Part shown: one piece after another, positions 22,583 to 31,453 of the stretch
How the letters are laid out: each line of letters opens with the position of its first letter
How positions within the stretch are numbered: the stretch's first letter is position 1
Assembly: GCA_028281445.1 (NCBI GenBank)
Contig: JANQJW010000048.1
Span: forward strand, 1-64,000
Source of the DNA: Planctomycetota bacterium
GTDB taxonomy: Bacteria > Planctomycetota > PLA2 > JAEUHO01
Direction of reading: 5' to 3'
DNA length: 64,000 nt
Position numbers and translations under genes: made by a program
The notes under the pieces: generated by a model
Told to the model about the DNA's origin: nothing
The model's input: the letters and a program-made list of their open reading frames with translations, nothing else
Database searches by the model: none

Positions 22583-24972
22583 GCGTCTTCTCCCTGCTTC
22601 GCAAGGTGCTTCGTCAGGACAAGCCGGTTGCCGCTCTCGGAGCGGCTGTAGTCGATCTTGTCCATGATCTGGCTCATGAGCATCACCCCGAAGCCGCCGC
22701 CCTCCGTGCGCTTCGCCTCGGGGGTCGTCATCGCACCGAAGTCGAACGGCCGGCCCTTGTCAGAGACCTCGAAGCGCAGGGCGTCGGCATCCGTCTCGGC
22801 TCGAATCCGCAAGCTCGCGGCTTCCTTCGGGGCGTAGGCGTGGCGGATCACGTTGGACGCGGCCTCCACCACGGCGACCTGGAGCATCTCCACGGTCGCC
22901 GGATCGAAGCCGCTGCCCGGGATGCGCCGGCAGGCGCGGGCGACGAGGTCGCGTACCTCTGCGAGGTACCCGCGGACGGCGGGTACCTCGAGCACCTGTG
23001 CGGCGTCCTCGGATTCCGGAATCACGTCGGGGGCGCGAAAGACGACGCATGTCAGGTCGTCGCCTGCCCCGGACTCACTGAACGCCCCCACTGCGTCGCG
23101 AATCGCCTCGGCGGCCTCCTGGGCACCGGCGGTCGAACCGGTGAAGGCCTGGTGCAGCCGCTCTTCGCCGAACATCTCGTCGTCGGCGTCGACGGCCTCG
23201 GTGACGCCGTCCGTGTAGAGCAGGAACGTATCGCCCGCATCGAACGGCACCGTCACCTGCTCGTAGCGCGTGCCGGCCAGGAACCCCAGAGGCAGGTTGA
23301 CGCGTCCCGGAAACTCCGCGGCGCGCGCCTTCGCACCGTCGGTCGTGCGATGGAGCAACGCGGTGTGACCGCAGTCCACGTAGGTCAGAGTGCCGGCGCG
23401 CAGGTCGAAGCGCGCGTAGACGGCCGTGGCGAAGCTGCCCAGCTCGATCAGCTGTTCGGCAACCGCAGTATGAACCGCGGCGACGATCTCGCGGGGCTCC
23501 AACGGGCTGGTGGCAAGGCCGCTCGCGCGCTGCGTGTGCGCATGACGATCGAACTGGCTCTTGACTGCCGCCCCGACCAACGCAGCAGGCAGGCCCTTCC
23601 CCATCACGTCGCCCATGAGCACGTCGAAGAGCTGCTCGTCATGGGCGTAGATCTCGAAGAAGTCCCCTCCCACGTCGCGGCAGGGCTCGGCGATGACGCC
23701 GAGGTCGAGATCGGCGAGCTCCGGCGGTACGCGCCCGAACAGCAGCGTGCGCTGGATGCGGCCCCCGACCTCGAGCTCGTGCTTGAGGCGCTCGCCGGCG
23801 ACGAGCTCTTTCTTGAGTCGGTCCTGCTCCAGGATCATCGCGGCATGGGAGAGCAGCGAGGTGAGGAGTCCCATCGCGCGGGAATCGAACTCGCCGGGGC
23901 GCTCGGACCAGACGACGAGTCCGCCCACCGGCTCTTCGTCGCGCAGCAACGGCGCGGCCGCGACACGGCGGGCATCCTCGAGCTCGGGATCGCTGAAGCG
24001 ACCCTTGACGCCATCGTTCCAGACGCGACCGGCCCCTTCCTGCATCACGCGTTCGACGGCCGTGCCAGGGAGGTCCCGCGGCAGAGGCACGGCCACGCCG
24101 CGTGCCTGCACGGCGCGCAGCGTGCCGTCCTTCTCGACCCACAGAAGCGCGCGGAGACCGGGCTCCATCCCGACGACCCGGTCGAGGATCAGCGCCAGGG
24201 CACGATCCGGATCGGCGAGCAGGCTGGGATCGCAGCCGATCTCGTAGACGGTCGTGAGGCTCTCGTAGGCCACGCCCAGCTCTGCGGAGAGCCCGTCCCG
24301 TTCGCGCGTGAGGACCGCCATCGGCTCAGCCGCCCGCGCCAGCGCCCGTCCGAGCGCCAGCTGCTCGGCCTTGTCCGCCGGCGCACGTAGCCGTACGGCC
24401 GGGCGCTCCCCATTGGCGGGCAGCGTGGTCTCCACGCCGTCGCGGATCTCCCGGCCATGCAGCCACTGGGGCCCGGCCGGGGTCTCGACGGCGGCGGCTA
24501 GATCCGCTACGCCGCCGGAGGCGTCGAGCATGCGCGCCAAGGCGCGCTCGTAGGCGTCCCATGCGCGCTGGGGCGCCTCGGTCGTAACGCTCGCGTCGGC
24601 GGGAACTCCGAGCCGACGCAGCGTTGCGAGCAAGGCGGAAGGACTCACGGGCTTGGTGAAGTGCGCATCTGCGCCCGCTTCACGCACCTCGGCCGCGCTC
24701 TTCTCGTCGAAGGAGTGCCCGGTCGCGATCACGATCGCAAGTCCTTCGAACGTGGGATCCGAGCGCAGCTTCCGGCTGACCTCGAGGCCCGAGCATCCGG
24801 GCAGGACCAGATCGAGGATCACGGCCTGGGGACGGAATGCATGCGCCGCATCCAGCGCCTCGTCACCGCGGAGGACCGTGTGGGTCTCGTAGCCGGCCTT
24901 CTCCAGGTTGCGCGCGATGAAGTGCGCGATGAAGCGCATGTCTTCAACGATCAGGATGCGCGCACGCTCCAC
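22579..24972 (-). CDS. REC-GAF-SpoIIE phosphatase-HATPase fusion, partner-switching regulator
   Basis: This is a 797-residue cytoplasmic protein. It has a receiver domain (about 5-120, acidic VED and phospho-Asp in VILDLVLPG), a GAF-like sensor (about 230-375) and a PP2C-type SpoIIE phosphatase (about 400-620) with ECRDVGGDFFEI-like metal ligands (CRDVGGDFFEIY), MGDVMGKGLPAALV and LYTDGVTEA. The C-terminal GHKL ATPase of RsbW type (about 655-797) has VVEAASNVIRHAY and GGGFGVMLM. It thus joins a phosphatase and the opposing kinase on one chain under phosphorylation control. I chose GTG at 24972 because GGGGGAG precedes it. The STAS partner follows directly. The location between pilin and ATPase genes suggests a link to pilus or envelope behaviour, but this is inference. 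Confidence 0.9.
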   Translation of the reverse strand: MERARILIVEDMRFIAHFIARNLEKAGYETHTVLRGDEALDAAHAFRPQAVILDLVLPGCSGLEVSRKLRSDPTFEGLAIVIATGHSFDEKSAAEVREAGADAHFTKPVSPSALLATLRRLGVPADASVTTEAPQRAWDAYERALARMLDASGGVADLAAAVETPAGPQWLHGREIRDGVETTLPANGERPAVRLRAPADKAEQLALGRALARAAEPMAVLTRERDGLSAELGVAYESLTTVYEIGCDPSLLADPDRALALILDRVVGMEPGLRALLWVEKDGTLRAVQARGVAVPLPRDLPGTAVERVMQEGAGRVWNDGVKGRFSDPELEDARRVAAAPLLRDEEPVGGLVVWSERPGEFDSRAMGLLTSLLSHAAMILEQDRLKKELVAGERLKHELEVGGRIQRTLLFGRVPPELADLDLGVIAEPCRDVGGDFFEIYAHDEQLFDVLMGDVMGKGLPAALVGAAVKSQFDRHAHTQRASGLATSPLEPREIVAAVHTAVAEQLIELGSFATAVYARFDLRAGTLTYVDCGHTALLHRTTDGAKARAAEFPGRVNLPLGFLAGTRYEQVTVPFDAGDTFLLYTDGVTEAVDADDEMFGEERLHQAFTGSTAGAQEAAEAIRDAVGAFSESGAGDDLTCVVFRAPDVIPESEDAAQVLEVPAVRGYLAEVRDLVARACRRIPGSGFDPATVEMLQVAVVEAASNVIRHAYAPKEAASLRIRAETDADALRFEVSDKGRPFDFGAMTTPEAKRTEGGGFGVMLMSQIMDKIDYSRSESGNRLVLTKHLAKQGEDA

Positions 24973-25264
24973 CTCGGCTCCCCCATGCGACCCCACCCAA
25001 CGGAGTCGCGCATTCCGGCCGCAGCCTGCCCGCGGCGTTCGTGCTCCCATCCTCGTCGCAGCGAGCGTACGCCTTGTGTTGGCGGTGAAGACTTCTGAAG
25101 ACCCGTTTGCGCCGCGTTAAAAGCCCACCCGCCCACTGTCGCAGTTCGCTCCAGTCGGACGATCCGGATGCCACTCATCGCGTTGTGGAAGGCGCGTTGA
25201 GCGGGGACCCGCGTCCCCGAGCGAGGCACCATGCAGGGCAGGTTCGAGAACAGTAGCGGAAGCT

Positions 25265-25309
25265 CCGGCTGCGGCAACGCAGCCGGGCGCTTGTGCCGTC
25301 TCCGGAGGG
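25265..25309 (+). promoter_or_regulatory. GNRA-capped hairpin that competes with the Shine-Dalgarno of the assembly ATPase gene
   Basis: CCGGCTGCG (25265-25273), loop GCAA and CGCAGCCGG (25278-25286) form a perfect nine-base-pair hairpin with a GNRA tetraloop. CTCCGG at 25263-25268 overlaps its 5' arm and is exactly complementary to CCGGAG (25302-25307), the Shine-Dalgarno of the GTG start at 25314. The two pairings exclude each other, as in a translational switch. The other bases of the 24973-25313 gap hold divergent promoters at most; I see no gene there. Confidence 0.55.
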
Positions 25310-25313
25310 CACC

Positions 25314-27056
25314 GTGAGCGAAGACGCCACCACGGATCAGCCGCTCCTCCTGCGTCTCCTGCTCGCGCGCGGCGACTTGCACAAGCGCCAGCTCAAGGAG
25401 GTGGCCAAGGCGCAGCAGCAGTACCCGGATTCGCTCGAAGAGGCGTTGATTCGCACGAACATGGTCGAAGACATGGCGGTGGCCGAGGCCTATGCCGACT
25501 ACCTGTCGGTCCCCCTCGTCACCGCGAGCGAAGAGCTCGCGGAGCGCTGCAAGGCGGTGGCTGACCGGGTTCCGGAGACGATCTGCCACCAGCGTCGGGT
25601 CATGGCCACGGACTTCGGGGACGGCGTCGTCCAGCTCGCTTGCCTCAACCCCGCGGACCTCATGACACACGAAGAGGTCCAGGTGGTGACCGGCTGCCTG
25701 GTGCAACCGATGGCCGCACCGCTTGGCTTGCTCGACGAGCTGCTCCACGAGCTGTTCGGCGCACGTGACATGGTCGCTGAGATCGCCAACCAGGAAGAAG
25801 GCGAAGACGAGCTGCCCGAGGAGGAGATCCACGGCGACGAGGAGGCAGAGGAGGTCGTCGACCTGGAGCGGCCCGTGGCGCCCGGAAAGGACGGCCACAT
25901 CATCCGCATCGTGAACCTGCTGCTCGCCAACGCGATCCGTGACGGCGCGAGCGACATCCACCTCGAGCCCTACGAGGAGAGCGTGCGCGTCCGCTACCGC
26001 ATCGACGGCAAGCTGATCGCCGTGACCCCGCCGCCCCGGGCGCTGTTCGTGCCCACGATCTCCCGTCTCAAGGTGCTCTCGAAGATGGACATCGCCGAGC
26101 GGCGCATCCCGCAGGACGGGGCGATCGCCTCGCGCCTGGGCAGCGTGCGCATCGACTTCCGCGTCTCGACGGTGCCGACCGTCTACGGCGAGAAGATGGT
26201 GCTCCGCATCCTGGCGAAAGAAGCGACGCCGGACCATCTGACCAAGCTCGGGTTCTCCAAGGAACAGGCAGAGAACTTCGAAACGGCGGCGAACACGCCG
26301 CACGGCCTCATGTTCGTCACGGGGCCGACGGGTTCGGGCAAGAGCACGACGCTCTACACGTGCCTCAACCTGATCAACCGGCCCACCCAGAACATCGTGA
26401 CGGTCGAGGATCCCGTCGAGTACCGCTTCGACGGCCTCAACCAGTCGCAGGTCCACGCGGACGTGGGCATGACCTTCGGCAAGACACTGCGTGCGTTCCT
26501 GCGCCAGGACCCCGACGTCATCATGCTTGGTGAGGTCCGCGACCAGGAGACCGCCGACATCTGCCTGCGCGCGGCGCTTACGGGGCACCTCGTGCTCTCG
26601 ACGCTGCACACCAACGACTCCCTGCAGGCGGTGAACCGCCTCGTGGACATGGGAATCGAACCGTTCCTACTCGGCCCGGCACTGCGGCTCCTGCAAGCCC
26701 AGCGCCTCGCTCGGAAGCTCTGTCCGGAGTGTCGGGTCGCCTATGAGATCTCCGAGGACATCGCGGAGCTATACGGCATCGAGCCCGGCCTCGAGCTGTA
26801 CCGCCATGGCGCGGAGGGTTGCGAAAACTGTCGCGGCGTCGGCTACAAGGGCCGCGTCGGCATCTTCGAGGTCATTCTCTTCAACGAGGAGATGGCCGAG
26901 CTCGTCATGAAGGCCGCTCCGCTCTCCGAGCTGTACGAAGCGGGACATCGAAGCGGATACGACTTCCTCGCGGACAGCGCGCGCGACAAGGTGCTGCAAG
27001 GCGTCACCAGCGTGGAAGAGGTTGCTGACTACCTCCGACCGATGGAGGCCGCATGA
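25314..27056 (+). CDS. GspE/PilB-type assembly ATPase (cluster A)
   Basis: This is a 580-residue hexameric secretion ATPase. The N-terminal about 140 residues resemble the T2SSE_N/MshEN region, followed by an acidic linker (EEGEDELPEEEIHGDEEAEE). The core has DGASDIHLEPYEESVRVRYRIDG-type sequence, Walker A GPTGSGKSTT, an Asp box (VTVEDPVEY), Walker B (DPDVIMLGEVRDQET) and the His box (GHLVLSTLHTND). The tetracysteine zinc motif is CPEC..CENC. I chose GTG at 25314, with GGAGGG just upstream. It overlaps the platform-protein gene by four bases (ATGA). It would power pseudopilus or pilus assembly with the platform, secretin and pilins downstream. Confidence 0.92.
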   Translation: MSEDATTDQPLLLRLLLARGDLHKRQLKEVAKAQQQYPDSLEEALIRTNMVEDMAVAEAYADYLSVPLVTASEELAERCKAVADRVPETICHQRRVMATDFGDGVVQLACLNPADLMTHEEVQVVTGCLVQPMAAPLGLLDELLHELFGARDMVAEIANQEEGEDELPEEEIHGDEEAEEVVDLERPVAPGKDGHIIRIVNLLLANAIRDGASDIHLEPYEESVRVRYRIDGKLIAVTPPPRALFVPTISRLKVLSKMDIAERRIPQDGAIASRLGSVRIDFRVSTVPTVYGEKMVLRILAKEATPDHLTKLGFSKEQAENFETAANTPHGLMFVTGPTGSGKSTTLYTCLNLINRPTQNIVTVEDPVEYRFDGLNQSQVHADVGMTFGKTLRAFLRQDPDVIMLGEVRDQETADICLRAALTGHLVLSTLHTNDSLQAVNRLVDMGIEPFLLGPALRLLQAQRLARKLCPECRVAYEISEDIAELYGIEPGLELYRHGAEGCENCRGVGYKGRVGIFEVILFNEEMAELVMKAAPLSELYEAGHRSGYDFLADSARDKVLQGVTSVEEVADYLRPMEAA

Positions 27057-28150
27057 CCGCCGCCATGCCCACCGGCGGCTTCCTCAAGCCGCGCGTCAGC
27101 ACGAAGATGCACCCCAAGATCCTGGGGCCGGATCTCATTGCGTTCTTCCAGCAGCTCAGCACGCTGTTTCGCGCCGGTACGCCGCTGCTCGAGGCTCTCC
27201 ACATCTCCGCCATGCAGACGGAGAGCTCCAAGCTGCAGGTCATCATCAAGGCCGTGGCCGGGAAAGTAGCTGCCGGTTCGTCCCTCAACGAAGCGCTCGC
27301 CGAGTATCCGAAGCACTTCAAGACCGAGTGGATCGAGATCGTCAAGAGCGGTGAGGAGTGTGGCGAGCTGGGCGACGTGTTCCAGTCGCTGACCGCTCAG
27401 ATGGAGGCCGCGGCGCTCATGAAGGCGGAGATCATGGGCGCGATGATGTACCCGCTCATCATCATGGCCGTTGCGGTGGCGGCGGTCACCGTGATGCTCA
27501 TCAAGGTCGTGCCGACCTTCGCGCAGATGTTTGACAGCTTCGGCAAGGAGCTGCCCGGGATCACGCAGAAGGTCCTGGCGCTTTCCGACTTCTTGCAGGC
27601 CAACTTCCTGGCTCTCATCGGCGGAATCACGGGCACGACCCTCGCCCTGCGCCACTACCTCAAGACGCCCGGCGGGCGCAGCCTGCTTCATCACCTGATG
27701 GTCGGCCTGCCGCTGCTCGGCGACGTCGTGGTTCAGCTGAACATGCAGAAGTTCGCCAACAACATGGCGCTGCTCCTGCGCGCGGGCCTGCCGCTGCACA
27801 ACTCGATCAACTCGCTAAACGGCATCTTCCAGAGCAACGTCGTCTACCAGCGCGCGCTGGGCGTCGTCGACAAGCGCGTCGGATCCGGCGGGAAGGTCGC
27901 AGACGCGTTGGAGGAGGCCGGGGTCTTCACGGCGTTCGTCTCGAAGATGGTCCGCATCGGTGAGGAATCCGGAACGCTCATCGAAGTCCTCGACCAGGTG
28001 GACCTCTTCTACAAGCGCAAGGTCAAGAACGTCGTCGGCCGCGTGACGGGCGCGCTCGAGACCGTTGCGATCCTGGGCATGGGCGTGGCGGTCGCCGTGA
28101 TCCTGTGCGCCATCTACCTGCCGCTCTTCTCCATGGCATCGGGGGTGTAG
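27053..28150 (+). CDS. GspF/PilC-type inner-membrane platform protein (cluster A)
   Basis: This is a 365-residue polytopic protein with the duplicated GspF domain. The first helical domain has QQLSTLFRAGTPLLEALHISA, the membrane pair PLIIMAVAVAAVTVMLIKVVP follows, and the second domain repeats the pattern (FANNMALLLRAGLPLHNSI and SKMVRIGEESGTLIEVLDQV). The final membrane helix is near residues 340-360. It sits in the inner membrane, binds the assembly ATPase and transmits rotation to the growing pilus. The start overlaps the ATPase stop by four bases and the secretin starts 22 bases downstream. Confidence 0.92.
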   Translation: MTAAMPTGGFLKPRVSTKMHPKILGPDLIAFFQQLSTLFRAGTPLLEALHISAMQTESSKLQVIIKAVAGKVAAGSSLNEALAEYPKHFKTEWIEIVKSGEECGELGDVFQSLTAQMEAAALMKAEIMGAMMYPLIIMAVAVAAVTVMLIKVVPTFAQMFDSFGKELPGITQKVLALSDFLQANFLALIGGITGTTLALRHYLKTPGGRSLLHHLMVGLPLLGDVVVQLNMQKFANNMALLLRAGLPLHNSINSLNGIFQSNVVYQRALGVVDKRVGSGGKVADALEEAGVFTAFVSKMVRIGEESGTLIEVLDQVDLFYKRKVKNVVGRVTGALETVAILGMGVAVAVILCAIYLPLFSMASGV

Positions 28151-28172
28151 CGGCATGAGAGGGGAACGAACC

Positions 28173-30305
28173 ATGAACGGGCTTCGGATCGTCTTGATCC
28201 TGCTCATCGTTGGCGTGGGATCAGGCCCCGCGCTCGGCGATGAGCTGCCGTGGGCAAGGAAGAACAGGAAGAAGAAGCCCGCCGGCGGTGGGACCACCCC
28301 CACGGCGACTGCAGCAGCGCCCACCGCCTCCACGCGGGCCGCACCCGACGCCGCGGCTGCGCGCGACGCGTTCAAGATGCACGCCTCCGGCCGGCTCGAG
28401 TTCCATGCGCGCGATCTGAGCGTCGCCGATGCCCTCGCGCAGCTGCGCCAGCTCACGCGCCGCAACATCGTGGTCTCCCCGAAGGTCAACGCGCGCTTCA
28501 CCGGCGACTTGTACGACGTCACGCTGCAGGAACTTCTCGAAGCCGTGAGTCGCAGCGCGGGTCTACGCGTGCGCACCGAGGGTTCCTTCATCTACGTGGA
28601 TCCTGCGGCGCTCGAGACGCGGCTCTTCCGCCTGCACTACGTGCGCGCCCAGGAGGTGATCGCCATCGTCGAACCGCTGGTGAGTCCGGAGGGGAAGCTC
28701 ACGGCATCGATCCAGGCGCAGCAGGGCATCCGCTCCTCGCAGGACGGAGCCGGGGGCGACGACTACGCCAACGAGGAAGTGGTTCTCGCGATGGACCATG
28801 CGGAGAACCTCACGCGCATCGAGGAGGCGATCAAAGCCGTCGACGTGCGCCCGCAACAGGTCCTGATCGAGGCGACGATCTGCGCTGCGACGGTCGACAA
28901 GGACCGCGCGCTCGGCGTCGAGTGGGCCGCGCTGCTGGGAACGGGCTTCAGCGAGGTCGGTTCCGTGGGACCGGACGGCGGCTCGAGCCTGGTCCGGGGT
29001 CTCGTCCCGTCGAATCAGATCCGGGACGGCGTGGGCTCCGGCGGCACCAACCTGCTGGACGGCATCCCGACAACGGGGCTCAACATCGGCATCCTGACCG
29101 ACCACGTGGCGGGCTTCATCCGGGCCCTCTCGGAGGTGACCGACCTCAAGGTGTTGGCCAACCCGAAGGTCATGGCGCTGAACAAGCAGCGCGGCGAGGT
29201 CATCATCGGCCGCCGCGACGGCTACCTGACGACGACCGTGACCCAGACGGCCGCGATCGAGAACGTGGAGTTCCTCGAGACCGGGACACGCCTCCTGTTC
29301 CGGCCCTACATCGGCCGCGACGGCTACGTCCGGCTCGAGATCCATCCCGAAGACTCGGACGGCGGCATCAGCGGCGACGGCCTGCCCTTCAAGTCGACCA
29401 CGGAAGTCACAACGAACATCATGGTGAAGAGCGGCGATACTGTCGTGATTGGTGGTCTATTCCGTGAGCGCGCGCAGAGCACGCGTCGCAAGGTGCCCGG
29501 TGTCGGCGACGTACCCGGCGCGGGTCTTCTCTTCCGCAGCGACGTCGACGACTGCCGTCGCGAAGAGATCATCATCATGCTGACGCCGCGCATCGTGGGC
29601 GGCCCTCGTGAGACGGACGCGAAGGCGAAGCAGGTCCCGCTGGGCGTGCGCCGCCTCGTGGACTCCTACCTGACAAGCGCACGCGAGATGATCGCACAAG
29701 GCCGCATGGTTGCCGCGGCTTCGATGCTCGACTCCGCGGCCGACCTCGATCCGAAGCGCCCTGAGATCACGGGGCTGCGCGCCCAGCTCGAACAGCGCCG
29801 TCCGGCACGTCCCGCGTCCCCAGCCGTGGACAGACGGATTCTCGATCAGGTCTGTCCCGAGGTCGTGAGCTTCCCGCCGCCCGCTCCGCCGTCGCGCCCG
29901 GCACCGACCTACAGGCCCGCGCCGCCGCGGGCTCCGCTGTCCACGCGCCCGGCCCCGGCCTACACGCCTGCGCCGGCGCCTGCCCTGCACACCCCGGCCC
30001 GTGCACCGGTCGGCAACGCGCTGGATCAACGCATCCTGGATCGTCTCGGTGAGCCTCCGCGGTCACCCGCCGCACCGGCACCGGTGCCGAAGCCCGCACC
30101 AGCACCGGCCGCCCACTCGGTCGATCAACGCATCCTCGAGCGCCTTGGCGCGCCCGCGCATGCGCCCCGTCGTCCTGCGCCATCTCTCGTCGCGCCGTCC
30201 CGCGACCCGGTGCAGCCGCACCGACCTTCTGCCTCCGCCTCCGCGACGCCGGGCGCGCTCCCGCCGCCGTTGATCAGTCCGAAGCGCAGAGGAGGCGCAC
30301 GATGA
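28173..30305 (+). CDS. Secretin (GspD/PilQ-like) with repeated C-terminal motifs
   Basis: This is a 710-residue outer-membrane pore protein. A signal peptide (about residues 1-22) is followed by an N0/STN domain (FHARDLSVADALAQLRQLT) and an N1 domain (LHYVRAQEVIAIVEPLV). The secretin core runs to about residue 485, with PQQVLIEATI, VLANPKVMALNKQRG, SGDTVVIGGLFRE and VPGVGDVPGAGLLFRS. Past the core is a proline-rich tail with three spaced copies of a motif xDxRILxxL near residues 552, 617 and 650 (VDRRILDQV, LDQRILDRLG, VDQRILERLG). I chose ATG at 28173, preceded by AGGGGAA. It overlaps the TPR lipoprotein gene by four bases. A pilotin is not obvious, though the TPR lipoprotein could serve. 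Confidence 0.92.
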   Translation: MNGLRIVLILLIVGVGSGPALGDELPWARKNRKKKPAGGGTTPTATAAAPTASTRAAPDAAAARDAFKMHASGRLEFHARDLSVADALAQLRQLTRRNIVVSPKVNARFTGDLYDVTLQELLEAVSRSAGLRVRTEGSFIYVDPAALETRLFRLHYVRAQEVIAIVEPLVSPEGKLTASIQAQQGIRSSQDGAGGDDYANEEVVLAMDHAENLTRIEEAIKAVDVRPQQVLIEATICAATVDKDRALGVEWAALLGTGFSEVGSVGPDGGSSLVRGLVPSNQIRDGVGSGGTNLLDGIPTTGLNIGILTDHVAGFIRALSEVTDLKVLANPKVMALNKQRGEVIIGRRDGYLTTTVTQTAAIENVEFLETGTRLLFRPYIGRDGYVRLEIHPEDSDGGISGDGLPFKSTTEVTTNIMVKSGDTVVIGGLFRERAQSTRRKVPGVGDVPGAGLLFRSDVDDCRREEIIIMLTPRIVGGPRETDAKAKQVPLGVRRLVDSYLTSAREMIAQGRMVAAASMLDSAADLDPKRPEITGLRAQLEQRRPARPASPAVDRRILDQVCPEVVSFPPPAPPSRPAPTYRPAPPRAPLSTRPAPAYTPAPAPALHTPARAPVGNALDQRILDRLGEPPRSPAAPAPVPKPAPAPAAHSVDQRILERLGAPAHAPRRPAPSLVAPSRDPVQPHRPSASASATPGALPPPLISPKRRGGAR

Positions 30306-31453
30306 AGACCCTGTGGATCGTCCTGGCCCTGGCATTCGCCGGCTGCCAAGCGACGCCCGATGCACCGACGCGAACCCAGAACCTGGAGTGGGATCGGGTT
30401 CGTGCGCAACTGGCGTTGCGCAACGCGCAGCGGCATGTGGAGGCTCGCAACCTGGGTTCGGCCCGGCGCGAGCTCGAAGGCGCGATCGGAAGCGGAAGCG
30501 CAACGGCGGATGTACACGTCATGCTCGCCAGGGTCGCCATCGAAGCCGGCCACTGGCACGCCGTCGAACCAAACCTCGCCGCGGCGGAGCGCCTGGAGCC
30601 AGACCACGCGTCCGTCCACGCCGTGCGAGGCTTGCTCGCCGAGGCGCAGGGACGCTGGACAGCGGCCGCCCAGTCCTATGCCATCGCTTCGAAGCGGCTA
30701 CCCACCAACGAGCGGATCCAGGTAGCCCGCATGCGCGCGCTCGAGGCGGCCGGCCACGACGTGAATGTGAATCGGCACGTCGCCGACCCGGCGGCCGGCC
30801 ACAGCTCGACGGGCGTGCTCCTGATTGCCGGCAATCGCGAACTCAATGCGGGCCGCGCGGACAGTGCCTTGCGCTACTACGATGCCGCGCTACGCAAGCA
30901 GCCCGGCTCGAGACCCGCGTGGAACGGACGCGCGATGGCGCTATACGCCCTCGGCCGGCACGGCGAGGTCGTCGCCGCGCTTCGCGATCGCGTCGGGGAT
31001 ACAGACGCCAGCCGGTTGCAGCTCACGCTGGCGCGCTCCGCCCTGGTCACGGAGTCATACCCGATCGCCGTCCGGATGCTGCAGGCGCACGTCGAGCGCC
31101 GTCGTGACGATGCGGACGCCTGGCTCGACCTGGCGCGTGCGTTCTTCCTGATGGACCGGCCGCAGCAGACGGAGCAGGCCTTGCGGGAGACCCTTGCGCT
31201 CCAACCGCGCAACGCGACGGCCGCGATGCTCTGGGGCCACATGCGCTTCCGGAGCGGACAGTTCAACGAAGCCGCGCTGGCCTACGAGCGCGCCTCGAAG
31301 CTGGGCGCCGGCGACCATCGCACGCTGGCGGCGCTGATCGACGCATCGCGCCGCCGCTTCGCGCTCCAGGTGCGGAGCGAACAGCCGCGTGCAGCCGTCG
31401 CGCAGCGGATGGTGAACTCCGCGCAGCCCACCAACCAGGGAGGTGACGGGTGA
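30302..31453 (+). CDS. TPR lipoprotein, PilF/PilW-like
   Basis: This is a 383-residue predicted lipoprotein with lipobox ALAFAGC near residue 15. At least seven TPR-like units follow, for example VHVMLARVAIEAGHWHAVEPNL and ALRYYDAALRKQPGSRPAWNGR. TPR lipoproteins of this kind (PilF/PilW/Tgl) bring secretin subunits to the outer membrane, which fits the position directly after the secretin with a four-base overlap. It is longer than classical PilF (about 250 residues). The stop overlaps the GTG start of the first minor pilin gene. The pilotin role is inferred from position. Confidence 0.78.
   Translation: MKTLWIVLALAFAGCQATPDAPTRTQNLEWDRVRAQLALRNAQRHVEARNLGSARRELEGAIGSGSATADVHVMLARVAIEAGHWHAVEPNLAAAERLEPDHASVHAVRGLLAEAQGRWTAAAQSYAIASKRLPTNERIQVARMRALEAAGHDVNVNRHVADPAAGHSSTGVLLIAGNRELNAGRADSALRYYDAALRKQPGSRPAWNGRAMALYALGRHGEVVAALRDRVGDTDASRLQLTLARSALVTESYPIAVRMLQAHVERRRDDADAWLDLARAFFLMDRPQQTEQALRETLALQPRNATAAMLWGHMRFRSGQFNEAALAYERASKLGAGDHRTLAALIDASRRRFALQVRSEQPRAAVAQRMVNSAQPTNQGGDG

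Noticed and set aside
22606..24390. A 594-codon frame antisense to the phosphatase/kinase fusion
   Set aside because: Same reason: shadow of a real gene with no domain of its own. Similar shadows at 16760-18247, 54072-55439 and 56424-58223 were also dropped.
25240..25313. tRNA or cyclic di-GMP riboswitch in the leader of the cluster A ATPase
   Set aside because: GGTTCGAG resembles a T-arm but no acceptor, D or anticodon stem fits. The conserved riboswitch residues GACGCAAAGCC are not present.
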